NCBI GenBank assembly: GCA_964473465.1
Contig: CAYYPE010000004.1
Location: 186,001 to 250,000, forward strand
Direction of reading: 5' to 3'
Source: CALHRB01 sp964473465
Lineage (GTDB): Bacteria > Bacteroidota > Ignavibacteria > Kapaibacteriales > UBA2268
Length of the DNA stretch: 64,000 nucleotides
The position numbers and the translations under genes are program-made. The first letter of the stretch is position 1. Each line of letters begins with the position of its first letter. Under the pieces are notes generated by a model. It had not been told where the DNA came from. It saw only the letters and a program-made list of their open reading frames with translations, and searched no databases. Positions 10,624 through 19,500 of the stretch are shown here, piece by piece.

Positions 10624-12048
10624 ATGAAAATCTTATTTTTAATATTTTTGTTCTATCTTCCTCTGAGTAGCCAAAATCTCCCGATTGATGTTGGGGGGTC
10701 TTTGTTCAAATATGATGAAAATCATAATCTATTTGAATTTTACTATTCATTCAATGAAAAGTTTCCTGCATACAAAAAAGAGAGTGATTTTTTCAAGGGT
10801 GAACTTTTTTTCGATCTCACAATTTTTTATCACGACAGCCTATATGATAAAATACAGTGGATTGTTGAACCTGTTTCGAGCTCAGAAAGTCCAGATTTAC
10901 AAAAAGATTTCATAGGTCAAAAAAATATTCTTTTACCCATAGGAAATGTTCAATTCAAGTTAGTCGTAAAAGATCTCAATGACTCATCAAAAATTTCAAA
11001 TGTTGATTTTAATATCAATTCGAGAAAATTTAATAACATTGAACTTGATTTGAGCGATATCCTGATTGCTTCGAAAATTGAAGAATATAAGCCCGAATCT
11101 ACAGACGTGAATAAACTTTTTATCAAAGATCCTTATATTATCATCCCTAACCCGGCTTCGCAGGTTATTGATACAAATCCAGAGCTTCGCCTCTATTTTG
11201 AAATCTATAATGCTGTCAAATCTGGAAATGATTCAATCAGTCTGGCTTATGATATCACCGATCCAATGAACAGATATGTTTTTTCCTATAAAAAAACAAG
11301 AAAAGTTAAAAACGATGAGATAGCTGAAATTATGAAAATCAATTTAAAGGGAATTCCCAGCGGTGTTTATTTTCTTAATCTTACTGCTAACGGTCTTAAC
11401 AAGAAAAATAACGAACCAAATAAATTCATTGCAAAATCCAGAAGAAAATTTTTTCTGATAAATCCAAATATTCAGCCGGAAAAATATTCCCTATTCGCCG
11501 AAAACAAGGACTTTGCTACGAGCGAATTTGCTACACTGTCAGAAGAATTAGCTAATGATGAATTTGAAAAAATCAATTATATTGCTTTGCCATACGAAAT
11601 TGAGCTATATCGCTCTTGTAAAACTCTCGAAGCCAAGCAAAGATTTTTATTCGGTTTCTGGCAACGTAGAGACCCTGACTCTACCACCGCTTTGAACGAA
11701 GGTAGAATGGAATACCTCAACAAAATTGAAACTGCCAACAAAAACCATTCTTATGGAAAATCCAATAATGGCTGGAGAACAGACAGAGGAAAAATTTTCA
11801 TCAAATATGGCTCACCCACTCAGATTGACAGCAAAACTCAGGATGGAGATAACCGCCCTTATGAAATTTGGTATTATGATCGTGTATTGGGTGGTGTTTC
11901 GTTTGTTTTTGTTGATTTATATGGTTTTGGCAATCTTGTGCTTGTTCATTCAACCGCCCCGGGTGAAGTCCGAAACGAAAATTGGTTTCAGGAATATGTT
12001 ATTCCGAATAATCTGAATGCAACGCCTAACATAATCGACAAAAGATAG
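10624..12048 (+). CDS. GWxTD domain-containing exported protein
   Basis: 474 residues from the ATG at 10624. An upstream in-frame ATG at 10576 falls inside the terminator hairpin and would spoil the signal peptide (MKILFLIFLFYLPLSSQN). The C-terminal third is the GWxTD domain: LFGFWQRRDPD (about residue 350), then GWRTDRGKIFIKYGSP and YEIWYYDR. It ends with a segment on recognising secondary structure GGVSFVFVDLYGFG. GWxTD proteins are found in FCB bacteria; their function is not established. The N-terminal part (about 20-300) is beta-rich and unrecognised. The stop codon abuts the start of the next gene (TAGATG), so the two are translationally coupled. Confidence 0.8.
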   Translation: MKILFLIFLFYLPLSSQNLPIDVGGSLFKYDENHNLFEFYYSFNEKFPAYKKESDFFKGELFFDLTIFYHDSLYDKIQWIVEPVSSSESPDLQKDFIGQKNILLPIGNVQFKLVVKDLNDSSKISNVDFNINSRKFNNIELDLSDILIASKIEEYKPESTDVNKLFIKDPYIIIPNPASQVIDTNPELRLYFEIYNAVKSGNDSISLAYDITDPMNRYVFSYKKTRKVKNDEIAEIMKINLKGIPSGVYFLNLTANGLNKKNNEPNKFIAKSRRKFFLINPNIQPEKYSLFAENKDFATSEFATLSEELANDEFEKINYIALPYEIELYRSCKTLEAKQRFLFGFWQRRDPDSTTALNEGRMEYLNKIETANKNHSYGKSNNGWRTDRGKIFIKYGSPTQIDSKTQDGDNRPYEIWYYDRVLGGVSFVFVDLYGFGNLVLVHSTAPGEVRNENWFQEYVIPNNLNATPNIIDKR

Positions 12049-12933
12049 ATGGAACCTATTATTCACAAAATTCTATATTTTCTTTTTCTTATTATCGGTT
12101 GGATCTCTTACCATCTCAGCAAAAAATCGAGGCTAAAATTCGGCAGATTTATTGGTAAATTAATGATGTTACTCAGCCCCAAGAGAGTCAAAATCACCAA
12201 AGAAAATCTTGAATTTGCTTTTCCCGATAAGGACCAAAAATGGATTGATTTAATCACCCGTAAATCATTTGAAAACTTAGGTATAGTGCTTTTAGAGGTT
12301 TCAATTATTGGTAAATTAAACAAAAATGATATACTTGACTTTATTTCCTATGATAACCTCGAAATCATCAAAGATACAATGAAGCTGAACCGAGGGCTTT
12401 TATTGCTCTCCGCTCATTTCGGAAACTGGGAATATACTGGAATTTCAATCGGTTTATATCTTGAGAGGGAAGTGCTGATACCCGTAAAAACACAAAAAAA
12501 TCATTATATTGACAATTTAATAAATTCCTTCAGAACTAAATGGGGAAATAAAGTTGTTCCAATGGATAAATCTGCAATTCAATTCATGAAACAAATACGC
12601 TCCGGAGGTATTGTTGGTATGCTCGCTGATCAGAGTGCTACCGAAGACAAGGATATTTTTATCCCTTTTTTCGGAAGAGACGTTGCAACCTATGAAGCAC
12701 CAGCAGAATTAGCCTTGAAATTCAAAATCCCGATTATTATGGGTTTGGCTGTCAGGCAGGATGATGGCAGTTATATTGTCAAAACAAAAAAAATTGATAT
12801 AGATGACCTGCAATATAACAAAGATGGTGTGAGAGAGTTAACCTTTAGGCATGTTAAACATTTGGAAGCTATTATTAAGGAGCATCCTGAAATGTGGCTA
12901 TGGCAGCATCGAAGGTGGAAACATACAAAATAA
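12049..12933 (+). CDS. LpxL/HtrB-type lipid A biosynthesis acyltransferase
   Basis: 294 residues of the LpxL/HtrB/MsbB lysophospholipid acyltransferase family. An N-terminal hydrophobic helix (ILYFLFLIIGWISYHL) anchors it to the inner membrane. The catalytic H-x4-E motif is in LLLSAHFGNWEYTG at about residues 118-131, and GIVGMLADQSA near residue 187 matches the family's second block. The C-terminal PEMWLWQHRRWK is typical. Family role: adds a secondary acyl chain to Kdo-lipid A or an analogous lipid. The start codon directly follows the stop of the GWxTD gene, implying one transcript. Acyl donor and acceptor cannot be told from sequence. Confidence 0.88.
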   Translation: MEPIIHKILYFLFLIIGWISYHLSKKSRLKFGRFIGKLMMLLSPKRVKITKENLEFAFPDKDQKWIDLITRKSFENLGIVLLEVSIIGKLNKNDILDFISYDNLEIIKDTMKLNRGLLLLSAHFGNWEYTGISIGLYLEREVLIPVKTQKNHYIDNLINSFRTKWGNKVVPMDKSAIQFMKQIRSGGIVGMLADQSATEDKDIFIPFFGRDVATYEAPAELALKFKIPIIMGLAVRQDDGSYIVKTKKIDIDDLQYNKDGVRELTFRHVKHLEAIIKEHPEMWLWQHRRWKHTK

Positions 12934-12966
12934 AATCCCTCTGGTTTGCAATGAACCAAAGGGATT
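12934..12966 (-). terminator. Hairpin terminator oriented for the minus strand
   Basis: A 12-bp stem with one C/A mismatch (AATCCCT-C-TGGTT against AACCA-A-AGGGATT) and a 7-nt loop. On the minus strand it is followed by TTTTATTTTG, a U-rich tract. On the plus strand no U-tract follows. It lies 19 nt past the stop codon of the peroxidase remnant, so it is probably that gene's surviving terminator; it may also slow plus-strand transcription. Confidence 0.7.
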
Positions 12967-12985
12967 GAAAATTAATTAAAGCTTT

Positions 12986-13183
12986 TTATTTCTTTGTTAA
13001 ATTTTTCTTTTCCAGATTCTCATTAGTCAAAGCTGCCTGATTGCCGGCAATATATTTATCAAATCTCGATTTCCAAATCAATGACCTTTCGAACGCTGCT
13101 ATTTCTTAGGCAATATTATCATAGGTAACAGGCTTTTTAGCTGTTGGAAATGCCTTTAAAAATCTAAATACGGAAATAAAAAT
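12986..13183 (-). pseudogene. Remnant of a di-heme cytochrome c peroxidase (MauG/CcpA family)
   Basis: Translating the minus strand from 13183 to 12986 gives about 64 codons. They include FRFLKAFPTAKKPVTYDNIA, a TAA stop, then EIAAFERSLIWKSRFDKYI and AGNQAALTNENLEKK before a final stop. The pattern FP-x(4)-PVTYDN ... AI-x-AFER-x-L-x(3)-SRFDKY-x-x-G-x(3)-ALT is the conserved region just before the second haem-binding motif of bacterial di-heme cytochrome c peroxidases. Here the first haem domain is absent, an internal stop interrupts the frame, and the usual CxxCH and C-terminal 100 or so residues are gone. Peroxide detoxification in the periplasm would have been the ancestral role. Assigned from remembered family consensus, not a database search. 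Confidence 0.65.
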
Positions 13184-13235
13184 TTAAAACTTTGAACCGA
13201 TATAGCTATTTTTGTTTTTTTCTGAATCAAAGAGA

Positions 13236-14036
13236 ATGAATTTGACAGATTTGATATTAATATTGATTATTGGTTTATTTGCCGGAGTGATGGCAGGTAT
13301 GTTCGGCATTGGTGGTGGTGTTGTTATGGTTCCTGCCATGATTGTTTTCCTTGGTTATTCAATCATCGAGGCAAATGGGACTTCGCTGGCTGCTTTGATG
13401 ATGCCTGTAGGCATATTTGCAGTCATTCAATATTACAAGAATAAATATGTAGATTTGAAAATTGCTGCAATTTTTGCTTTTGGTTTGCTTCTTGGAGTGC
13501 TGTTTGGGGCAAAATTTGCAATAGCCCTTCCTTCAGATATTTTGAAACAACTATACGGCATTTTTCTCCTATATGTCAGTTGGAGATTCTTTGAGTTCCG
13601 GACGAAAAAAAAGCTTCCATCGAATGAGACTGAAGAACTTAATACCGAAAAAAAGTATTCTGTTCTAATCTTAATTTTAATTGGCATAACTGCAGGTGTT
13701 CTTTCCGGTTTGTTTGGCATCGGCGGGGGTTTGGTTATGGTTCCAATGATGGTTACATTAATGAAATTTCACCCCAAAAAAGCAGTTGGAACTTCTCTTG
13801 CTGCACTTTTGCTCCCGGTTGCACTTCCCGGTGTGATAGAATATTATAATTCTGGTAATTTAAAAATTGAAACAGCTGCTATTTTGGCTCTTGGTCTTGT
13901 TTTTGGTTCAATTTTAGGGGCTAAAATTACCATTACTCTACCCACCAAGACAATCAAAAGAGCATATGCAATTTTTTTATTTATTATGGGTATGGATTTT
14001 CTTTTAAGGGGTTTAACATATTTTTTTAAAAATTAG
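13236..14036 (+). CDS. TauE/SafE-family membrane permease (sulfite/organosulfonate exporter-like)
   Basis: 266 residues, about eight transmembrane helices in two homologous halves. GVMAGMFGIGGGVVMVPAM near residue 17 recurs as GVLSGLFGIGGGLVMVPMM near residue 156, and NGTSLAALMMPVG recurs as VGTSLAALLLPVA. This duplicated GxFGIGGG signature defines the TauE/SafE (DUF81) family, which moves small anions such as sulfite, sulfonates or sulfoacetate. The substrate here is unknown. The start is placed at the ATG at 13236 rather than an upstream TTG at 13212. No sulfur-metabolism gene is adjacent. Confidence 0.85.
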   Translation: MNLTDLILILIIGLFAGVMAGMFGIGGGVVMVPAMIVFLGYSIIEANGTSLAALMMPVGIFAVIQYYKNKYVDLKIAAIFAFGLLLGVLFGAKFAIALPSDILKQLYGIFLLYVSWRFFEFRTKKKLPSNETEELNTEKKYSVLILILIGITAGVLSGLFGIGGGLVMVPMMVTLMKFHPKKAVGTSLAALLLPVALPGVIEYYNSGNLKIETAAILALGLVFGSILGAKITITLPTKTIKRAYAIFLFIMGMDFLLRGLTYFFKN

Positions 14037-14108
14037 AAAAGCTTTTTCGGTATTGACTTAAAAAAAAGTAATTTTGTAATCAATTTTTTTACTAAATTCA
14101 TGAACTAA

Positions 14109-14963
14109 ATGGATAATACGCTAAAAGATGAGCTAATTGGCAAAGAATTCAAAGTTTTGGACAAAGGCTTTGTCAGACTAATTGATGTCATGGGCGATGA
14201 CTCTGCAATTGTTCAGGCTGCAAGAGTGTCTTACGGAGAAGGAACAAAAACTGTGCGTGAGGACAGAGGCTTAATCCGTTACTTGATGAGACACCGTCAT
14301 ACTTCTCCTTTCGAGATGGTGGAATTTAAATTTCATATAAAATTGCCCATATTTGTTGCCCGTCAGTGGATTAGACACAGAACAGCAAACGTTAACGAAT
14401 ATAGCGGTCGCTATTCAGTTATAAGAGATGAATTCTATGTGCCCGAAATAGAAGAAATCCGCACACAAAGCCAGATAAATAAACAGGGACGAAGCGATGA
14501 AAATATTTCTCCAGAATTAGCGAAAAATATCACAAAGAAAATTGAAGATACACAATCAAAATTATATTCCGAATACGAAGAATTTCTTAATCTTAATGTT
14601 GCCAGAGAGTTATCGAGAATCAATCTGCCACTTTCAACTTACACCGAATGGTATTGGAAAATTGACCTCCATAATTTATTTCATTTCTTAAAGTTGCGAT
14701 TGGACAAAACCGCTCAATTCGAGATTAGAAAATATGCGGAAATAATGGCTGATATCGTAAAATCAATTGTTCCACTATCCTACGAGGCTTTCGAAGATTA
14801 CTTATTAAATTCAGTATCCTTCTCGAAAAATGAATTGTTGTTTCTCAAGAATATATTTAATAACTTGCCTCAAATAAGCGAAGAATCTTTGCTTTCCTCT
14901 GGTTTTTCGAAAACTGAAGCTCGGGAATTTCTTGATAAATTAGAAATATTTAACAGACTTTAA
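14109..14963 (+). CDS. thyX: Flavin-dependent thymidylate synthase ThyX
   Basis: 284 residues. The ThyX signature R-H-R-x(7)-S-x-R-Y is visible as WIRHRTANVNEYSGRYS (about residues 95-111). It is preceded by the substrate-contact block LMRHRHTSPFEMVEF at about 58-72. ThyX makes dTMP from dUMP using FAD, NADPH and methylenetetrahydrofolate, releasing tetrahydrofolate rather than dihydrofolate. The C-terminal ~55 residues beyond the core look lineage-specific. It stands alone between a permease and a pair of exported proteins; no dhfr or thyA is visible. A TAATTTTG box 33 nt upstream resembles the Bacteroidota -7 element, but a matching -33 box is not at the right spacing. Confidence 0.95.
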   Translation: MDNTLKDELIGKEFKVLDKGFVRLIDVMGDDSAIVQAARVSYGEGTKTVREDRGLIRYLMRHRHTSPFEMVEFKFHIKLPIFVARQWIRHRTANVNEYSGRYSVIRDEFYVPEIEEIRTQSQINKQGRSDENISPELAKNITKKIEDTQSKLYSEYEEFLNLNVARELSRINLPLSTYTEWYWKIDLHNLFHFLKLRLDKTAQFEIRKYAEIMADIVKSIVPLSYEAFEDYLLNSVSFSKNELLFLKNIFNNLPQISEESLLSSGFSKTEAREFLDKLEIFNRL

Positions 14964-15043
14964 TTTTTGTCAGGTAACAATTGTTACGTAATTTGTATTT
15001 TTTATTATGTAAAAATCTATATTATTATTGGAGTATTAAAATT

Positions 15044-15748
15044 ATGAAAAAAACAGCTTTTTTGCTTATTTGTTTGTTCATATCATCTACTTTTATTTAT
15101 GCACAAACAGCTGATGAAATCATCAATAAATCTATTAACGCTCTGGGAGGATTAGAAAAATACCAAAATCTAAAATCCATTTATGTTAATGCCGAAGTTA
15201 ATTCAATGGGATTTACAATTCCAATCACAATTACCCAAAAAGGAAAATCTTTTTATATTGAACAAAACTTAATGGGGCAATTGATGAAAGTAGGATATGA
15301 CGGTAATGATGGTTGGATTGTCAATCCAATGAGTGGCAGCACAGAGCCACAAAAAATGGACGAGACTATGCTCGAACAATTCAAACAACAAAATGACCTA
15401 ACCAAAAACCCGCTCTTGAAATTCAAGGAACAAGGAAACAGTTTTGAACTTTTAGGTATCGAAAAGGTTGATAATGTTAAAGCATATAAAATTAAAACAA
15501 TCACAAAAGAAAATGAAGAAAGGATTCTTTTCATTAGCTCTGATAATTACTTACCAGTAAAACTTGTTACTGAAAAAGGTGAGCAACAAGGCGAAGTTCT
15601 CATCAAAGATTATAAAGATCTTGATGGTATTATGATGTTTCACGCTATTGAAGTAAAAAGTCAGGGTCAAAATGTATCTTTTAAATTTAATGAAATAAAA
15701 TTGAATCCAGAAGTTGATGATAACATTTTCAAGATGCCAGCTAAATAA
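15044..15748 (+). CDS. Exported LolA-like protein, soluble member of a tandem pair
   Basis: 234 residues from the ATG at 15044, which follows TTGGAG and opens a signal peptide (MKKTAFLLICLFISSTFIYAQ). The mature protein begins TADEIINKSINALGGLEKY and has the strand pattern of LolA/LppX-like outer-membrane lipoprotein-sorting folds (VGYDGNDGWIVNPMSG, then EKVDNVKAYKIKTITKENEE, and VLIKDYKDLDGIMMFHAIEV). These folds bind lipids or acyl chains in a half-barrel; lipid carriage is inferred only. A related gene begins 13 nt downstream of its stop codon. A longer in-frame ATG upstream at 14981 would bury the signal peptide and was not used. Confidence 0.7.
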   Translation: MKKTAFLLICLFISSTFIYAQTADEIINKSINALGGLEKYQNLKSIYVNAEVNSMGFTIPITITQKGKSFYIEQNLMGQLMKVGYDGNDGWIVNPMSGSTEPQKMDETMLEQFKQQNDLTKNPLLKFKEQGNSFELLGIEKVDNVKAYKIKTITKENEERILFISSDNYLPVKLVTEKGEQQGEVLIKDYKDLDGIMMFHAIEVKSQGQNVSFKFNEIKLNPEVDDNIFKMPAK

Positions 15749-15761
15749 TCAGAGGGAAAAA

Positions 15762-16490
15762 ATGAACAATATTAAATTTCATACTTTATTTATTTTAGTT
15801 ATAGCCCTGTTTTTAAATTCATGCTCAGAAAGTCCTGATGATATCATTGATAAGAGCATTAAAGCAAGTGGTGGTCCGGAAGCTTACAAAAACCTAAAGA
15901 CTATATCCTGCTCAATGAAAACTACTGTTCTGAATTTTGAACTAATGAGCAATTTATTCTTCAAATTACCTGACAAAATGAGAGCAGAATATATGTTTCA
16001 GGATAAAAAAGGTATTGGTATAATCAATGGAAATACAGGCTGGTCTTACAGCGACACATTAATTCCCTTGGACGAGTCAGCTTTTAAAACCTTGAAAAGT
16101 CAGATGGAATCCCAACTTGATTTTTTTATCAATCCTCTTTATAATTATCAGAAAAAAGGATGGAAGGTTGAATATGTTGGTGACGAAAAAGTTAATGGTA
16201 AAGATGTGCATAAAATCAGAACTATTGCCAAAGACTCTTCGGAAATATATTACTTTATTGATAAAAATACATATCTTATCCAGAGAACTAACAGCAAAAC
16301 ATTAGTTAATAATGTCTTTGTCGAAGCAACAGCCGTATTTTCGAATTATAAAAAAATTAAAGGTTTATTGATTCCAAGAGTTATTAGTATTTTCACTGAG
16401 GGAAGAAAAACTGCCGAAATGAAATTCGAGAAAGTTGATATTAATACAAATCTCGATGATGCTCTCTTTTCAGTCTCAAGCTTGAAATAG
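15762..16490 (+). CDS. LolA-like lipoprotein, second member of the tandem pair
   Basis: 242 residues from ATG 15762, preceded by an AGAGGGA ribosome site. The signal sequence ends in a lipobox (ALFLNSC, lipidated Cys about residue 20). The mature part opens SPDDIIDKSIKASGGPEAYKNLKTI, which parallels the upstream protein's TADEIINKSINALGGLEKYQNLKSI (shared pattern DxIIxKSIxAxGGxExYxNLK). The two are therefore a tandem duplication with different anchoring: one free, one membrane-attached. Function unknown; a lipid- or lipoprotein-carrier relay is a guess from the fold. Confidence 0.7.
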   Translation: MNNIKFHTLFILVIALFLNSCSESPDDIIDKSIKASGGPEAYKNLKTISCSMKTTVLNFELMSNLFFKLPDKMRAEYMFQDKKGIGIINGNTGWSYSDTLIPLDESAFKTLKSQMESQLDFFINPLYNYQKKGWKVEYVGDEKVNGKDVHKIRTIAKDSSEIYYFIDKNTYLIQRTNSKTLVNNVFVEATAVFSNYKKIKGLLIPRVISIFTEGRKTAEMKFEKVDINTNLDDALFSVSSLK

Positions 16491-16542
16491 CTTTGATTTT
16501 TTACCCTTAATTATAAAACAATTGAGAGACATAATAATTAAT

Positions 16543-16570
16543 TGAACAAGGGGTTTAAACCCCTTGTTCA
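16543..16570. terminator. 28-bp perfect palindrome between convergent genes (bidirectional terminator)
   Basis: TGAACAAGGGGTTT is followed immediately by its exact reverse complement, making a 28-bp palindrome. It sits between the stop of the lipoprotein gene (16490) and the stop of the minus-strand tricorn-like gene (16586). It can fold to the same hairpin in either transcript. Neither side has a strong U-tract. Confidence 0.6.
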
Positions 16571-16585
16571 GTTTATCAACACAAT

Positions 16586-19500
16586 CTATTTTTTAATTGG
16601 ATATGGTGGAACTGTTGGAATTTTTGGTTTCTTATCGGTTTTGATTTCTTCAAGTATCACTTCGATAGCTTTGTTCAATTGCTGATCAGTTCCTTCCCAT
16701 TCAAGAGCAGGATCATTATCAACTTCAATGTCAGGAATCATACCCACTCCTTCGAGAATCCAAGTTCCATCTGCACCAAAGTTAGCAAACTCAGGTCGCA
16801 TCAAATAACCACCATCAATGAAAGGCATTGACCCACGGATACCAATAACACCTCCCCATGATCTTTTTCCAATCAACTTTCCAAGCCCGAGCTTCTTGAA
16901 TTGATAAGGAAATAAATCACCATCCGAGGCGGAGAGTTCATTCAACAAGCAAACCATTGGTCCTGTCATAACAGCGTCAGGATTGGTTTGAACAACTTCC
17001 TGATTTCGTGCATGTTTGGCAACAACCAGAATTCTTCTCAATCTTTCGATTATCATGGGCGAAACATTACCTCCACCGTTGAACCTATCATCAACAATTA
17101 AGGCTTCTTTTCTGACTTGAGGATAAAAATATTTAACAAATTCATTCAATCCATTATTGACTGCCATATCAGGGATATGAACATAGGCAACCCTGTCATT
17201 TGTAGCGAGGTCAACTTTTTTGCGATTTTCCTCAACCCAGTTGAAGTATCTCAGTCCGGCTTCGCTTGAAATTGTTTTAACGTCAAATTCTTTAGCACCG
17301 GTCTCAGTTGGTTTAGAATTAACTTTGATTTTCACAAATTTATCATTCTTATTAACAAGAGCTTTGAATGGGTGCATATTTTGTGATAACTTTATTCCAT
17401 CAATAGAAATAAGATAATCACCTTCCTTTATATTAAGTCCGGGCTCGGTCAGTGGAGACCTTGTCTTTTCGTCCCAATTTCTACCCTGATAAATTTTTGA
17501 AATTTTATAAAAACCCGAGGCTTTGTCAAGCTCAAATTCAGCACCAAGTAAACCAATTTGAACAGGTTTTACTTCTGGCATATCTCCGCCACCTACATAA
17601 GCGTGTCCAACGTTAATTTCGCCTATCATTTCGCCAATTATATAAGTTAAATCAAATCTGTGATTAACATAAGGTAATAATTCAGCATATTTTTCGCCAA
17701 TTGCTTTCCAATCCACTCCATGCATATTCGGATCGTAAAAGAAATCACGCATTTGTCTCCAGCTTTCGTTGAAAATCTGTTTCCATTCTGCTTTGCGGTC
17801 AATTTCGACCTCCATATTTTCAAGATTAAGTTTACCAGATGAGGTATTAATTTTTTCTTTTAAGTCAGATATATAATAATCCCCCCCACTCTGGAATAGT
17901 ATTTTCTTTCGATTTGCAGAAATCTCATAAGCCGAAAAATCACCTACTTCGCTTTCCTTGCGTTCAACAAGATCGAAGACATTAAGAGCAGACTTTCTTC
18001 CAAGCCCGGATTTGACGTAATATAGTTTATTCCCTACTGAAGTCAGATTATAATAATTACCAGCTGAAACAGGAAGTTCGAAAACCCTATCGGCAATGCC
18101 GTCTAAATGAATAATAATATCTTTGCTTTTGGAGTCTTTTCCATCTTTAGATTTTTCATCCTTTTTATCGGATTTTTTATCTTTGTCGGTTTCTTTTGTT
18201 TCTTTTTGCTCAGTTATAATTTCTGCTTCATCGCTTTCGAAAACAAAAGGTGTCTTCAGGGAATCTTGCAGGGTAACTCCAAAAATTGTGGACATATTGT
18301 TGAAAGAAGGATTCCATTCTATATTGCTTATTGTCGCATTGAAAGTTCGGTCTGATACAAAAAATAAATATTTTCCATCCTCTGAGAAACAAGGAGAATT
18401 ACTCTCAAAAAATGGGTGGCTGATATTAGTGGTTTTACCGTCCGATAATGAGTATAGCATAATGGAATTAACTGTAACATTCGGAGCATCAGTAAAAGCA
18501 ATCCATTTGCTATCGGGAGACCAAGTAAAATCGGTAATCTCCCAGACCTTTGATTTAGTAATATTAGTTCTTTTCTTTGTATCAATGTCATAATAATATA
18601 GCTGCATTGATTTGTCTGAGCAAAGTAATTTTTTACTGTCTGGTGACCATTTCAGATTGTAGCGATAAACATTTCCATCTGTGGAAATTCTTGTTTTTTC
18701 TGAGCCGTCTGGCTTTATAATATAAATTTCATCCTCACCTGACTCATCACTAACATAAGCAATCCATCTTCCATCGGGCGACCAGACAGGATTTCTGTCA
18801 TGAACTCCTGGAGAATTTGTCAAATTACGAATGTTACCCTTTTCCGCAGGGACAGTAAATATTTCCCCACGGGACGAGAAAAGAGCCCTTTTGCCATCAG
18901 GTGATATTTCAAAAGATACGATGTTTTCTTTAACATTCTTAATCGTTGACCTTACAATTGGAAAGTCCTCTGCTATCTGAATTGAAACTTTTTCTACCTT
19001 TTCTGTGTTCAAATCCATTAAATATACATATCCACCATTTTCGAATGCAATGAAGTCAGTTCCGATGGATGGAAATTTTACATCATACTTATCAAAATTC
19101 GTAATCTTTTTATTTTCTTTGGTCGTAAGATTATAGCAAAAGAGGTTCATTGTATGATCACGGTCTGAAATATAATAAACTTTATCCTTATGCCACATTG
19201 GTATGATATCCTGAGCTGGATTGTTTGTTATATTTTCTAATTTTTTTGTATTGAAATCATAAATCCAGATATCATCAGCCTGACCGCCACGATAACGCTT
19301 CCATGTTCTAAATTCACGGAAAACTCTATTATAAGCAATTTTGCTTCCATCTGGTGACAATGATGCAAAACCACTTCGTGGAAGTTTAATCTTTTCGGGT
19401 AATCCATTATCAACAGAAATCAAAAAAAGCTGACCGGTCCATGCATTCCAGCTTTCATGCCTTGAACGATACAGGATTTTTTTACCATCTGGCGTCCAAT

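Noticed and set aside
13207..14076. TAnnTTTG boxes (13207-13214 and 14069-14076) as Bacteroidota-type promoters
   Set aside because: The nearest TTG/TTTG upstream boxes are only 12-13 nt away rather than about 19, so a full promoter match is not supported.
18107..18593. Open frames on the plus strand opposite the tricorn-like gene, up to 156 codons
   Set aside because: They lie wholly antisense to a well-supported gene, start within its charged linker region, and encode low-complexity hydrophobic sequence with no ribosome site.
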